DNA of 30,256 nucleotides from Pseudobdellovibrio sp. (GTDB lineage: Bacteria > Bdellovibrionota > Bdellovibrionia > Bdellovibrionales > Bdellovibrionaceae), in assembly GCA_025449725.1 (NCBI GenBank), contig JANWIU010000131.1, forward strand, positions 1 through 30,256, in the 5' to 3' direction. Positions within the stretch are counted from its first letter, which is position 1; each line of letters opens with the position of its first letter. Shown piece by piece: positions 1 to 7,820 of the stretch. Made by a program: the position numbers and the translations under genes. The notes under the pieces are model-generated. The model saw nothing but the letters and a program-made list of their open reading frames with translations, did not search any database and was not told where the DNA came from.

Positions 1-337
1 CTCTGGAGTTTTCCTGTTTTAAATTATCCCAGAATTTTCTTTCTAAAGTCAGGTCGCCCAGATCTTCTAACAGCAGCACACCCAGTTTGTCGCCTACACC
101 GATAACGTTTGGCACCTGAATATGGCAATGCGCCCACTGACGCTGTACACTTAAAAACGGATAGCTGGCGGCATCGAAAGGTTCCCACGACATCAACACC
201 CAGGTTTTTTCATCTTGAATAACGCGATAATAGCGGCGAGCCGAGGCATCACCTGCGAGTTGCGTAACAGAAAATTCAGTTGTCCCTATTTGACTTGCGA
301 TCCAATTTTTTATTTCGGCGCTGACGATCTCTTCCAT
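1..337 (-). CDS. AmgK-like sugar kinase (APH family), N-terminal 112 residues, partial
   Basis: This is the first 112 codons of a minus-strand gene whose 3' end lies beyond the left edge. The ATG is at 337. The peptide starts MEEIVSAEIKNWIASQ and carries GDASARRYYRV (about residues 29-39), the nucleotide-binding loop motif of the aminoglycoside-phosphotransferase-like kinases of the AmgK group, followed by a VLLLEDLGDLTLE-type hinge segment near residues 87-99. Known AmgK proteins phosphorylate the anomeric hydroxyl of MurNAc or GlcNAc during cell-wall recycling. That substrate is an inference here, because the catalytic loop and the DxD region lie outside the window. The gene is downstream of the 277-aa gene on the same strand, separated by 65 bp and a hairpin, so it may have its own promoter. 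Another APH-fold kinase is the main alternative. Confidence 0.7.
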   Translation of the reverse strand, partial: MEEIVSAEIKNWIASQIGTTEFSVTQLAGDASARRYYRVIQDEKTWVLMSWEPFDAASYPFLSVQRQWAHCHIQVPNVIGVGDKLGVLLLEDLGDLTLERKFWDNLKQENSR

Positions 338-374
338 TAAATAATGCTGTCATTATTCAGGATTAAACGCAACC

Positions 375-394
375 CTGGCCCTTTGCAGGGCCAG
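375..394 (-). terminator. Hairpin after the 277-aa gene, probable terminator
   Basis: CTGGCCCT and AGGGCCAG form a perfect 8-bp GC-rich stem around a 4-nt loop. The hairpin starts 8 bp past the stop codon of the upstream minus-strand gene. The T-tract after it on the minus strand is poor (GGTTGCGTTT), so termination may be incomplete. Confidence 0.45.
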
Positions 395-402
395 TCTAAA
401 AG

Positions 403-1236
403 TTAGCTCATCATGCCGTTAAATTGGAAGAACAGAAGTTCAAGAATGTCTTCGCTTGTTTGTTGTGCCATCGGCACGCGGTCGATATCAAAAAAGAAGC
501 CGGCTAGATCTTTTTTAAGAGATTCAGGCCAGTCTTTTTGCAGAATAGAATCCATGTCTAAGTTAGAACCTACTAAAAACAAAGGTCCGTTTTCAGTTAC
601 GGTTTCAATTGCATCTTTCAAAAGTACCATTGTTTTTTCAGTCAGCTTTTCAACGTCATCGACGTAAATTGTGACATCACTTAAAGTTGCCAATTCTTCT
701 TTAGAGCTGACAGATTTAATGATGTCGTCCAGGTGAACGAAAAGATTTCTCTCTGTCATTTCATGAATTTTTAATGCCACGCGGTTTCGGCTTAGCTCCG
801 TATGGGATTTCAAAAGAATAACTTGTGAAAGTGTTTTACGTTTTTCTACAGCTTCAGGTTCATACAGATCAAGAATTTGGGCTTTAGTGCTAACCAAAGT
901 CAAAGCACGGCCTGAATATTTAATAGCTTCTTCAGACTGTTTAAGTTGGATGCTGTAAAGTTTTGGCTCAACTAAGAATTTAACTAAGTCAGCAACTTCC
1001 ATCTTTTGTTGAGGGTCCAGCAACGAACCGCGATCAACAACCACATCTCCTAAATTCATATTCTTTGATTTCAACGGAATGATCAGATCATCACCGTTAG
1101 AATAGAATATTTTTTCTGCGTTATCCGCAGAATCTGAAATAAGTTTCATTGCACGGTAAGAAAGTGATTTACCGTATTTTTCTTTAATTAAGCTGTTTGT
1201 TTTTAGCCATACTGAATCTTGTAAAAGATCGAACAT
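403..1236 (-). CDS. Degenerate sigma-54-activator-like protein (GAF-like plus pseudo-AAA+), 277 aa
   Basis: Function unknown. Residues about 1-100 look like a short GAF-type sensor domain: a core with GDVVVDRG, then DPQQKMEVADLVKFLVEP, resembling the usual last helix of GAF domains. The rest can be laid over the AAA+ domain of sigma-54 activators. VILLKSHTELSRNRVALKIHE sits where Walker A and its helix should be, TIYVDDVEKL where Walker B should be, and FLVGSNLDMDSILQKDWPESL where the sensor-I/arginine-finger stretch should be. The P-loop glycines and lysine, the GAFTGA loop and the C-terminal Fis helix-turn-helix are all absent, so ATP-driven sigma-54 remodelling is not expected. A complete activator lies just upstream on the same strand. 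It could be a ligand-binding antagonist or partner of such regulators (inference). A GGGGTGG stretch precedes the ATG. Confidence 0.6.
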   Translation of the reverse strand: MFDLLQDSVWLKTNSLIKEKYGKSLSYRAMKLISDSADNAEKIFYSNGDDLIIPLKSKNMNLGDVVVDRGSLLDPQQKMEVADLVKFLVEPKLYSIQLKQSEEAIKYSGRALTLVSTKAQILDLYEPEAVEKRKTLSQVILLKSHTELSRNRVALKIHEMTERNLFVHLDDIIKSVSSKEELATLSDVTIYVDDVEKLTEKTMVLLKDAIETVTENGPLFLVGSNLDMDSILQKDWPESLKKDLAGFFFDIDRVPMAQQTSEDILELLFFQFNGMMS

Positions 1237-1415
1237 AAACCACCCCGTAATATCAATTAACGATTCCCCACTGTTGGCCTATTCAATCGCCATGCCGAAA
1301 GTTAAGATTTTGTAAAGAATTGGGGAAGGTAAGGTTTGATCGCTTTGTAAAGCTATGATTTTACTAGATTATTTTAAATAGAAAATTTTGAAATAGGGTG
1401 TAAGCAGAACGAAAA

Positions 1416-1441
1416 AAACCCCGCAGTTTTCTGCAGGGTTT
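1416..1441 (-). terminator. Rho-independent terminator of the sigma-54 activator gene
   Basis: On the minus strand AAACCCTGCAG, loop AAAA and CTGCGGGGTTT form an 11-bp stem with one wobble pair, followed by a run of seven T (complement of 1412-1418). It lies about 48 bp past the stop codon of the 519-aa regulator. Confidence 0.75.
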
Positions 1442-1488
1442 ATGTAATCTTTTAATCGGTTCTGTAAAATATTCCGAAAAAAGGCCGC

Positions 1489-3048
1489 CTATACGCGGGC
1501 GATTTTTCGTTTATCAAGACCGTATTTTTCAACTTTCATAATCAAACCGGCGCGGCTGATGCCCAGCTCTTTTGCCAATTTTGATTTGTTCCAGCCTGTG
1601 CGGCGAAGACCTTCTTTGATCATTTCTCTTTCAAGATCTTCCAAAGCGTCTTTTAATTTTCCGTGTAAGCGAGAGCCTTGAACTTTATTCTTTTCGCCTA
1701 ATTCTAAAATCTTAGGAGAAAGAATTTCGTGCCCGATTTTTGCGTCTTCACCGGTTAATACACAAAGGCGTTCAATTTCATTTTGTAATTCACGCACGTT
1801 ACCCGGCCATGGATAGTCATACAGTTTTTCAACCGCACGGCCCATCAATTGTTTTTTCGGTTTATTAGTTGATTCTGCATTTTTAGCCAAGAAAGCTTCA
1901 ACTAATACAGGAATATCTTCTTTACGTTCACGCAAAGGTGGAACGCGAATATTGATAACGTTTAAGCGATAATACAAGTCTTCACGGAATGTACCTTGCT
2001 CAACCATTTCACGTAAGTTTTTGTTTGTCGCCGCGATGATGCGAACGTCAACTTTACGCATTTCGGTAGAACCCACCGGAGTGAATGTACCTTCCTGCAA
2101 TACGCGAAGTAATTTAACCTGCATTGTCGGTGAAGTATCACCGATCTCATCAAGGAAGAACGTTCCTTTATCAGCAATTTCAAAAAGACCTTTTTTATCT
2201 TTTAAAGCGCCGGTGAACGATCCTTTTACGTGACCGAATAATTCAGATTCCAATAAGTTATCATTGAAAGCCGAACAGTTCTGAATCACAAAGTTTTTAT
2301 CTTTACGGTTAGAATTGTAGTGAATTGATTTTGCGATCAACTCTTTACCGGTACCGTTTTCACCTTGGATCATTACAGTTGAATCAGCAAACTTAATTTT
2401 ATCAAGCAATGCATATAGGGACTGCATTGGTTTTGATTTACCAATCATGTTGTCATATTTAAAACGGTTGCCTAATTCTTTATTCAATTCAGAGATGCGG
2501 TCTTCACGTGAAGAGATTTCTACATGTAAAGTCACGATCTCTTGCGCCACTAACTCAACAAGTTCACAGAAGTGAGCTTTGCTGTTGTTATCAATGTACT
2601 GAAACTTGCCCAATGATTTTTCGATCAAATCTGCAGAGCAACCGAAAGCCGCTAAACGCTCACGAACTTCAGCAACACGTTGTGCAGAAGCAGAGTCATT
2701 AAAGAAACCTGTTGCGATAACAGTTCCGACAAAATCGTTTTCAATTAAAATCGGGAAGATGCAAAGATCAAAACCCACTGCATCCCATTTTTTGAATACA
2801 AAGCGATGATGAGAAGAGCGAAGTTCATTTACAGTTTGTGATACAACTTCTGCCAGGCTGGCCTTAGTTGCGTCTTTATGAATGAGAAAATTCACTGCAG
2901 GATTTGCAAATTGAACTTTATCATTATCTAAACCCTTTAATTGTCCACGTTCGTCTGTGAACAAAATATCTACGCTCCACCAAGAGTGTAAAACATGCTT
3001 CAATTTTTTGATAACGTGTATATGTTCAAAATCATTCCAATTAATCAT
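1489..3048 (-). CDS. Sigma-54-dependent Fis-family transcriptional activator with PocR-like sensor
   Basis: Bacterial enhancer-binding protein of 519 aa that should activate sigma-54 promoters. The order is an N-terminal sensor region (residues about 1-180) with the FPILIENDFVGTVIATGFF pattern of PocR/GAF-like ligand domains; a short coiled linker; an AAA+ domain with Walker A GENGTGKE (about 229-236), the sigma-54 contact loop GSFTGA (about 276-281), Walker B GTFFLDEIGD and an FREDLYYRLNV arginine-finger region; and a Fis-type helix-turn-helix at the end (GWNKSKLAKELGISRAGL). The contact loop has Ser where most family members have Ala. There is no receiver domain, so a ligand rather than a kinase probably controls it. 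I start at ATG 3048 because AGGAG at 3056-3060 is 7 nt away; a TTG at 3054 in the same frame is too close to it. The target genes cannot be read from the window. Confidence 0.9.
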   Translation of the reverse strand: MINWNDFEHIHVIKKLKHVLHSWWSVDILFTDERGQLKGLDNDKVQFANPAVNFLIHKDATKASLAEVVSQTVNELRSSHHRFVFKKWDAVGFDLCIFPILIENDFVGTVIATGFFNDSASAQRVAEVRERLAAFGCSADLIEKSLGKFQYIDNNSKAHFCELVELVAQEIVTLHVEISSREDRISELNKELGNRFKYDNMIGKSKPMQSLYALLDKIKFADSTVMIQGENGTGKELIAKSIHYNSNRKDKNFVIQNCSAFNDNLLESELFGHVKGSFTGALKDKKGLFEIADKGTFFLDEIGDTSPTMQVKLLRVLQEGTFTPVGSTEMRKVDVRIIAATNKNLREMVEQGTFREDLYYRLNVINIRVPPLRERKEDIPVLVEAFLAKNAESTNKPKKQLMGRAVEKLYDYPWPGNVRELQNEIERLCVLTGEDAKIGHEILSPKILELGEKNKVQGSRLHGKLKDALEDLEREMIKEGLRRTGWNKSKLAKELGISRAGLIMKVEKYGLDKRKIARV

Positions 3049-3173
3049 CGACAAACTCCTTCTAAATAAACTGTCAAAGAAGTTATCGTCAAACGCATGG
3101 ACAGACTTAAGGTAAAACCGGAAAAATTTTAGACAGGGTGTATTAACTTTAGACTTTGTTTTAAAGTGATACG

Positions 3174-4901
3174 TTAAGCGTGATGTTTTTGCATTTGAAC
3201 TTCAAAAAGACGAGAGTATTCGCCCTTTCGCTGTAAAAGTTCATGATGTGTGCCTTGTTCCACTATGCGACCTTTACTTAAGACCAGGATCAAATCTGCA
3301 TGTTGTATAGTTGACAGGCGGTGGGCAATAACAAAAGTTGTACGCCCCTGCATAAGCGTTTCCAGGCCCTTCTGAACCTGTTCTTCACTGACTGAATCCA
3401 GTGCACTTGTGGCTTCGTCCAGAATAAGGATAGGAGCATCCTTATAGAAAGCCCGGGCGATACCTATACGCTGCTTTTCGCCGCCGGAAAGCAGGTTTCC
3501 ACGCTCTCCGACACTGGCTTTATACTGGCTTGGTAGCCGCATTATGAAGTCATGGGCATGGGCTGCTTTTGCAGATTTTTGCACTTCATCTGCGCCTCTT
3601 GGGTCGCTGTCCGCCATGATGTTGTTTTCGATACTGTCAGAAAATAAAAATACGTCCTGAGACACAAGGCCGATGTTTCTACGCAAATCGTGAAGCTTAA
3701 GGTGTTTCGTATCCTTACCACCGATTAAAATACTACCTGCTTGCGGATCGTAAAAACGCGCCAGCAAATTAGCGATCGTGGATTTTCCACTACCGCTCTC
3801 TCCTACGAAGGCCACCACTTGGCCTTTTTTTACTTTTAAATTGAATCCGGTAATCAGTTTTTCGTCTGCATAAGAAAAATCCACGTTGCGGTATTCGATC
3901 TCATTCCAGTTTTTCGGAAAGTCATCAGCGTTAGGAACCTCTTCGACTTCGCTATTTTCTTCTAACATAAAAAAGATGCGTTCAGCCGCGACGCGGGTTT
4001 CTTGCACCCGAACATAAGCTTCCTGGAATTTTTTGATTGGTTCGTTTAATCCTAACAAACCTGTAATGAATCCCGTTAGTACCCCGGTTGAGCTTTCACC
4101 CTTGGATATTTTCACGGAAAAATAATACATAACCGCTAACACCAGGAAGGTTGCAATAAATTCTGTGATAGGGCCCATGGACTCAATTAAGGCGTGAATG
4201 CGTTTACGCATAAAAAGAAAGTCATCGCCTTGTTTGACAAGTTTTTTCTCCATTCGGTTTTCAAGATTGAAAGCCTGAATGGTGCGGACACCGTCAAGTG
4301 ACTCTTTAATGGTGGAAGTCATTTTCTCTAGCTGCTCAATACCAGAGATGGAATATTTGCGGATTCCTTTTGAGATGGTTCTCAGCAAGACCAGTAAAAT
4401 CGGTGCGATCACGAGGATGTACATGATCAAACGTGAATCAATTCTGAAGAGATTGATAAGAACAAAAACAAAAAGCAACGGGGCCGTAAATAAATCTGCA
4501 AACAAACGAAGGCCGTCTTGAACAATACGAATATCATTCATGGTTCGGCTAATCAGGCCGCCGGACCCTGCTGCGTAGTTGTTATGAAACTTTAAATTCA
4601 GCTTCATGAACTTGGCCTGAAGCTTCTGGCGCAGCTGTTGCGACACGCGTTCAGCTGTAATGTTCATTAAGTAAATGTGAAAATAACGGCTGATCCCGAT
4701 ACCCAGAGAAAGCGCGATGCCGATCCAGAAAAGTGATTTTAACTTTTCAGGATCCTTTTCGCCGGCTTCCATTAAATCTTTGATGAAAATAGAAATATAG
4801 CTTTTGCAAAGGGCGCCTGTGATGCCGGTGATAGCAACGATCAGTAGAAATTTTTTCTGTGTGAAAAGTTCTTTTAGAACCGATTTCAGCTCTTTGGGCA
4901 T
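3174..4901 (-). CDS. ABC exporter half-transporter, MsbA-like
   Basis: Inner-membrane ABC exporter of 575 aa with the fused membrane-plus-ATPase architecture of MsbA and type IV exporters. The first ~310 residues contain the transmembrane helices. The nucleotide-binding domain has Walker A GESGSGKST (from residue 367), the Q-loop glutamine near 415, signature LSGGE at 471-475, Walker B ILILDE at 491-496 and the switch histidine near 527. Family members form homodimers; MsbA flips lipid A, while relatives export drugs or lipids. Length and domain order fit MsbA, but no lipid A genes lie nearby, so substrate assignment is open. The gene follows uvrA on the same strand with 72 bp between them, filled by a 24-bp tandem repeat whose last degenerate unit forms the ribosome-binding region (AAGAAGAG before ATG 4901). 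Confidence 0.85.
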   Translation of the reverse strand: MPKELKSVLKELFTQKKFLLIVAITGITGALCKSYISIFIKDLMEAGEKDPEKLKSLFWIGIALSLGIGISRYFHIYLMNITAERVSQQLRQKLQAKFMKLNLKFHNNYAAGSGGLISRTMNDIRIVQDGLRLFADLFTAPLLFVFVLINLFRIDSRLIMYILVIAPILLVLLRTISKGIRKYSISGIEQLEKMTSTIKESLDGVRTIQAFNLENRMEKKLVKQGDDFLFMRKRIHALIESMGPITEFIATFLVLAVMYYFSVKISKGESSTGVLTGFITGLLGLNEPIKKFQEAYVRVQETRVAAERIFFMLEENSEVEEVPNADDFPKNWNEIEYRNVDFSYADEKLITGFNLKVKKGQVVAFVGESGSGKSTIANLLARFYDPQAGSILIGGKDTKHLKLHDLRRNIGLVSQDVFLFSDSIENNIMADSDPRGADEVQKSAKAAHAHDFIMRLPSQYKASVGERGNLLSGGEKQRIGIARAFYKDAPILILDEATSALDSVSEEQVQKGLETLMQGRTTFVIAHRLSTIQHADLILVLSKGRIVEQGTHHELLQRKGEYSRLFEVQMQKHHA

Positions 4902-4981
4902 TTACATCTCTTCTTATTCGCGGGATTACATCCCTATCATTTTGCGGGATTACATCCATGCTGTTTTGCGGGATTACATCC
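4902..4981. repeat. 24-bp tandem repeat with short dyads between uvrA and the ABC exporter
   Basis: The 14-mer GCGGGATTACATCC occurs three times, starting at 4920, 4944 and 4968, exactly 24 bp apart. A fourth degenerate unit keeps TTACAT in register at 4902, directly before the exporter start codon. Each full unit contains a dyad GGGAT-TAC-ATCCC, complete in units one and three and one base pair shorter in unit two. The unit at 4968 overlaps the final codons and stop of uvrA. Since 24 is a multiple of three, each unit repeats the ATG-TAA ending in the uvrA frame. Confidence 0.9.
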
Positions 4982-7820
4982 CGACGTACTTTTTCAGGTA
5001 TTGGCCTGTTAAGCTCTTTTTAGTCGCTATGACTTGCTCAACAGTTCCTGCTACTACTACATGGCCTCCATTTTTACCTGCTTCCGGCCCCATATCAATA
5101 ATATAATCGGCATTTTTGAGTACATCCAGATTGTGTTCAACAACAATGACAGACCCGCCGGCTTCAATCAGTTTATGAAGCACCTTCATAAGCAAATCCA
5201 CCTCTCGAAAGTGCAGACCGGTTGTAGGTTCGTCTAAGATATACAAAGTGGCTTTTTGCGTAACCTGTGACAGCTCTTTTGCAATCTTTAGCCGCTGAGA
5301 CTCGCCGCCACTTAATGAGTTGGCCGGCTGGCCAAGAGTCAAATAATCAAGGCCCACTTCTTTTAAAACTGAAAGCGGCTTACGAATATTCGGATGCGCG
5401 ACAAAAAAGTTCATCGCCTCGTTTACAGTCAAAGATAAAATTTGATGAATATTTTTGTTGTTGAAATGAATTTCAAGAATTTCAGGACGGTATTTTTTGC
5501 CGTCGCAGACGTCGCAGGGAATAATCACGTTATCCATAAACTGCATGTCGATTTCTTCGTAACCCGTGCCCTTGCACGACGGGCAGCGACCACCATCGAC
5601 ATTTAAACTAAATGTTCCCGGAGTGTAACCTCTGTCTTTGGCCTCCGGAACAGCCGACATAAGAGTTCGAATATTATCGAAAGCCTTCAAGTAAGTAATG
5701 GGCGAACTTCGTGCTGACTTACCGATTGGTGACTGGTCGATCAATAGAACATTCTTAATATTCTCTGCGCCTGCCAGCTTCGAAAATTCCTGAGCCGGTT
5801 CGTATTCTAAATCCAGTTTGCGTGCCAGTGCCGGGTACAGAGTTTTACTGACCAAAGTGGATTTTCCTGATCCGCTGACCCCACTGACAACTACAAGCCG
5901 GTTCAATGGAAACTCTACATCAACATTTTTTAGGTTGTGGCCCTTGCAGCCCTTTAGCTCCAGTTTGTAGCGGTAATTTTCAATATTAACCGGGCGCCCT
6001 TCACGTAACGGCGTCCACTTCTGAGGTTTTAAAAAAGGTACAGTAATTGATTCTTTAGAATTCCAGAAATCTTCAGTAGGCCCGGCGTAAACTACATTTC
6101 CACCGAGATATCCGGACCCAGGGCCCATTTCAATAATTTCTTCTGAGTTACGAATAACATCATGGTCATGTTCAACAATTACTAAAGTGTTACCGAGATT
6201 TTTCAAATCTTTTAAAATTGAAATAAGACGGTCGTTATCACGAGGATGTAAGCCCACAGTGGGTTCATCCAAAACATATAAAGCCTGGGAAAGGCCCATG
6301 CCCAGCTGGTTCGCCAGTATTAACCGCTGGTATTCACCGCCGGATAAAGTGCGGGTTTCGCGATCTAATGTTAAATAGTTAACACCGACCCGCATAAGAA
6401 AATTTAAGCGAGCACGAATTTGTTTTAGCACTTCGCCTGCGATTTCAACTTCATGATCGGTTAACTTAACTTTTTCAAAATAATTATAAAGGTCTTCAAT
6501 CGTTTTAGATGTTAAATCCGAAATGCTTTTTCGGTTAATTAAAATTGTCTCGACATCTTTACGTAAACGCGAGCCTTTGCAATCAGGGCACTGGCGGGGG
6601 CTTCTGTAACGAGAAATAAAAACCCGCACATGCATTTTGTATTTTAACTCTTCAAGATATTCAAACAGGCCAATGACGCCGAAGAAATCTTTGTTACCCT
6701 TCCACAACAGGTCTCTATGAGCCTTGGGAAGATCCTTCCAGGGCTTTTGCAGTTCGATTTTTTGTTTTTTACAATAAGCGAACAAGGCCTTCTTGTCGTG
6801 TTCGGCACTGGGCATAGTAAAGGGGTTTAAGGCCCCTTCCGCTATAGACAAATTCGGGTTCGGTACAACTTTAGCTTCATCAATTTCTAAAATATTTCCG
6901 AAACCTTTACAGGTCGGGCATGCACCCATTGGCGAATTAAATGAAAATAATTTTGAAGTAATATGCGGGGGAGTCCATCCGCAAATAGCGCAGGAAGGCT
7001 CTTCGCTGATTTTTAAAAGCTCACCTTCCGTTGTGACGACTAAGGCTTTTCTGATAATACCGGAAGTCGTGTACTTTAAGCTGGCGTCGTAAGCCTGTGT
7101 AATAGAATCCGTTAAACGGCCCTTTTCTTCTTCACTAAAAGACATTCGGTCGACAACGATGTAGAAAGTGTCCGAAGGAATTCCCTTTTTAATTTGAGCA
7201 GGTGTGCCGAGATCCAACATCTCACCCACTTCAAAGGTGCTGGGTTCATTCTTTTTCTTAGATTTTTTTTCTTTAAGGGTCGTAATGCGAATGTAACCTT
7301 CTTGAAGCAGAAGGGCGTGAAGCTTTTTACCTTCAAGGATGCGCGCACCTTTTGGAACTTCTACTAAAATGTAACCGCGCTTGTCTTTGAAATTTTTCAA
7401 AACTAAATCTGTCGCTTCGGTTGTAGACATTTTTGCTGCCACGATATCGTGGGTAGGGCAGTAGGCTACTCCGATTTTTTCGAACAGTAAGCGCAAGTAA
7501 TCAATTAACTCTGTTGTTGTTCCAACTGTAGAACGACTGGATTTAACCGTATTCTTTTGTTCAATTGAAATTGCCGGCGGAATGTTTTCGATTCCTTCAA
7601 TATCGGGCTTGGGTGCTTTATTTAAAAACTGACGGGCGTAGTTAGACATGCTTTCAATGAAGCGTCGTTGGCCTTCAGCAAACAGTGTTTCAAATGCTAA
7701 AGAACTTTTTCCAGAGCCGGAAGGACCACAAATGACAGTTAATTTTCCAAGAGGAATACTAACGTCAATGTTCTTAAGGTTGTTTTGCTTGATGCCCCAA
7801 ATGCGAATGTCTTTATTCAT
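4974..7820 (-). CDS. uvrA: Excinuclease ABC subunit UvrA
   Basis: Damage-recognition ATPase of nucleotide excision repair, 948 aa, the usual length. It has two ABC modules. The first has Walker A GPSGSGKSS (about residues 32-40), a zinc module with cysteines near 277, 280, 301 and 304, and signature LSGGEYQR followed by VLDEPTVGLHPRD. The second has Walker A GVSGSGKSTL, the C-terminal zinc module (CPSCKGTGYEEID through CDVCDGKKYRPE), signature LSGGESQR and ILDEPTTGLH. The start is placed at ATG 7820, 5 nt after AGGA; the TTG at 7823 in the same frame is too close to it. The ATG lies inside the last codons of the upstream penicillin-binding protein gene (8-bp overlap), suggesting translational coupling. 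No SOS-type operator was recognised nearby. The stop codon lies within the 24-bp tandem repeat. Confidence 0.97.
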   Translation of the reverse strand: MNKDIRIWGIKQNNLKNIDVSIPLGKLTVICGPSGSGKSSLAFETLFAEGQRRFIESMSNYARQFLNKAPKPDIEGIENIPPAISIEQKNTVKSSRSTVGTTTELIDYLRLLFEKIGVAYCPTHDIVAAKMSTTEATDLVLKNFKDKRGYILVEVPKGARILEGKKLHALLLQEGYIRITTLKEKKSKKKNEPSTFEVGEMLDLGTPAQIKKGIPSDTFYIVVDRMSFSEEEKGRLTDSITQAYDASLKYTTSGIIRKALVVTTEGELLKISEEPSCAICGWTPPHITSKLFSFNSPMGACPTCKGFGNILEIDEAKVVPNPNLSIAEGALNPFTMPSAEHDKKALFAYCKKQKIELQKPWKDLPKAHRDLLWKGNKDFFGVIGLFEYLEELKYKMHVRVFISRYRSPRQCPDCKGSRLRKDVETILINRKSISDLTSKTIEDLYNYFEKVKLTDHEVEIAGEVLKQIRARLNFLMRVGVNYLTLDRETRTLSGGEYQRLILANQLGMGLSQALYVLDEPTVGLHPRDNDRLISILKDLKNLGNTLVIVEHDHDVIRNSEEIIEMGPGSGYLGGNVVYAGPTEDFWNSKESITVPFLKPQKWTPLREGRPVNIENYRYKLELKGCKGHNLKNVDVEFPLNRLVVVSGVSGSGKSTLVSKTLYPALARKLDLEYEPAQEFSKLAGAENIKNVLLIDQSPIGKSARSSPITYLKAFDNIRTLMSAVPEAKDRGYTPGTFSLNVDGGRCPSCKGTGYEEIDMQFMDNVIIPCDVCDGKKYRPEILEIHFNNKNIHQILSLTVNEAMNFFVAHPNIRKPLSVLKEVGLDYLTLGQPANSLSGGESQRLKIAKELSQVTQKATLYILDEPTTGLHFREVDLLMKVLHKLIEAGGSVIVVEHNLDVLKNADYIIDMGPEAGKNGGHVVVAGTVEQVIATKKSLTGQYLKKYVGM

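Noticed and set aside
3049..3054. TTG at 3054 as start of the sigma-54 activator
   Set aside because: It lies 1 nt from AGGAG; the ATG at 3048 has ideal 7-nt spacing.
3064..3092. TTGACG-17-TTATTT as promoter of the sigma-54 activator gene
   Set aside because: The -10 match is poor and transcription would start inside the ribosome-binding site.
4747..4959. Short minus-strand frame with an 8-residue repeat (DVIP...)
   Set aside because: It only reads the 24-bp DNA repeat and then the exporter gene out of frame; no sign that it is a protein gene.
4902..4981. Repeats as a mini CRISPR array
   Set aside because: The units are contiguous, the 10-bp parts between 14-mers are too short for spacers, and no cas gene is present.
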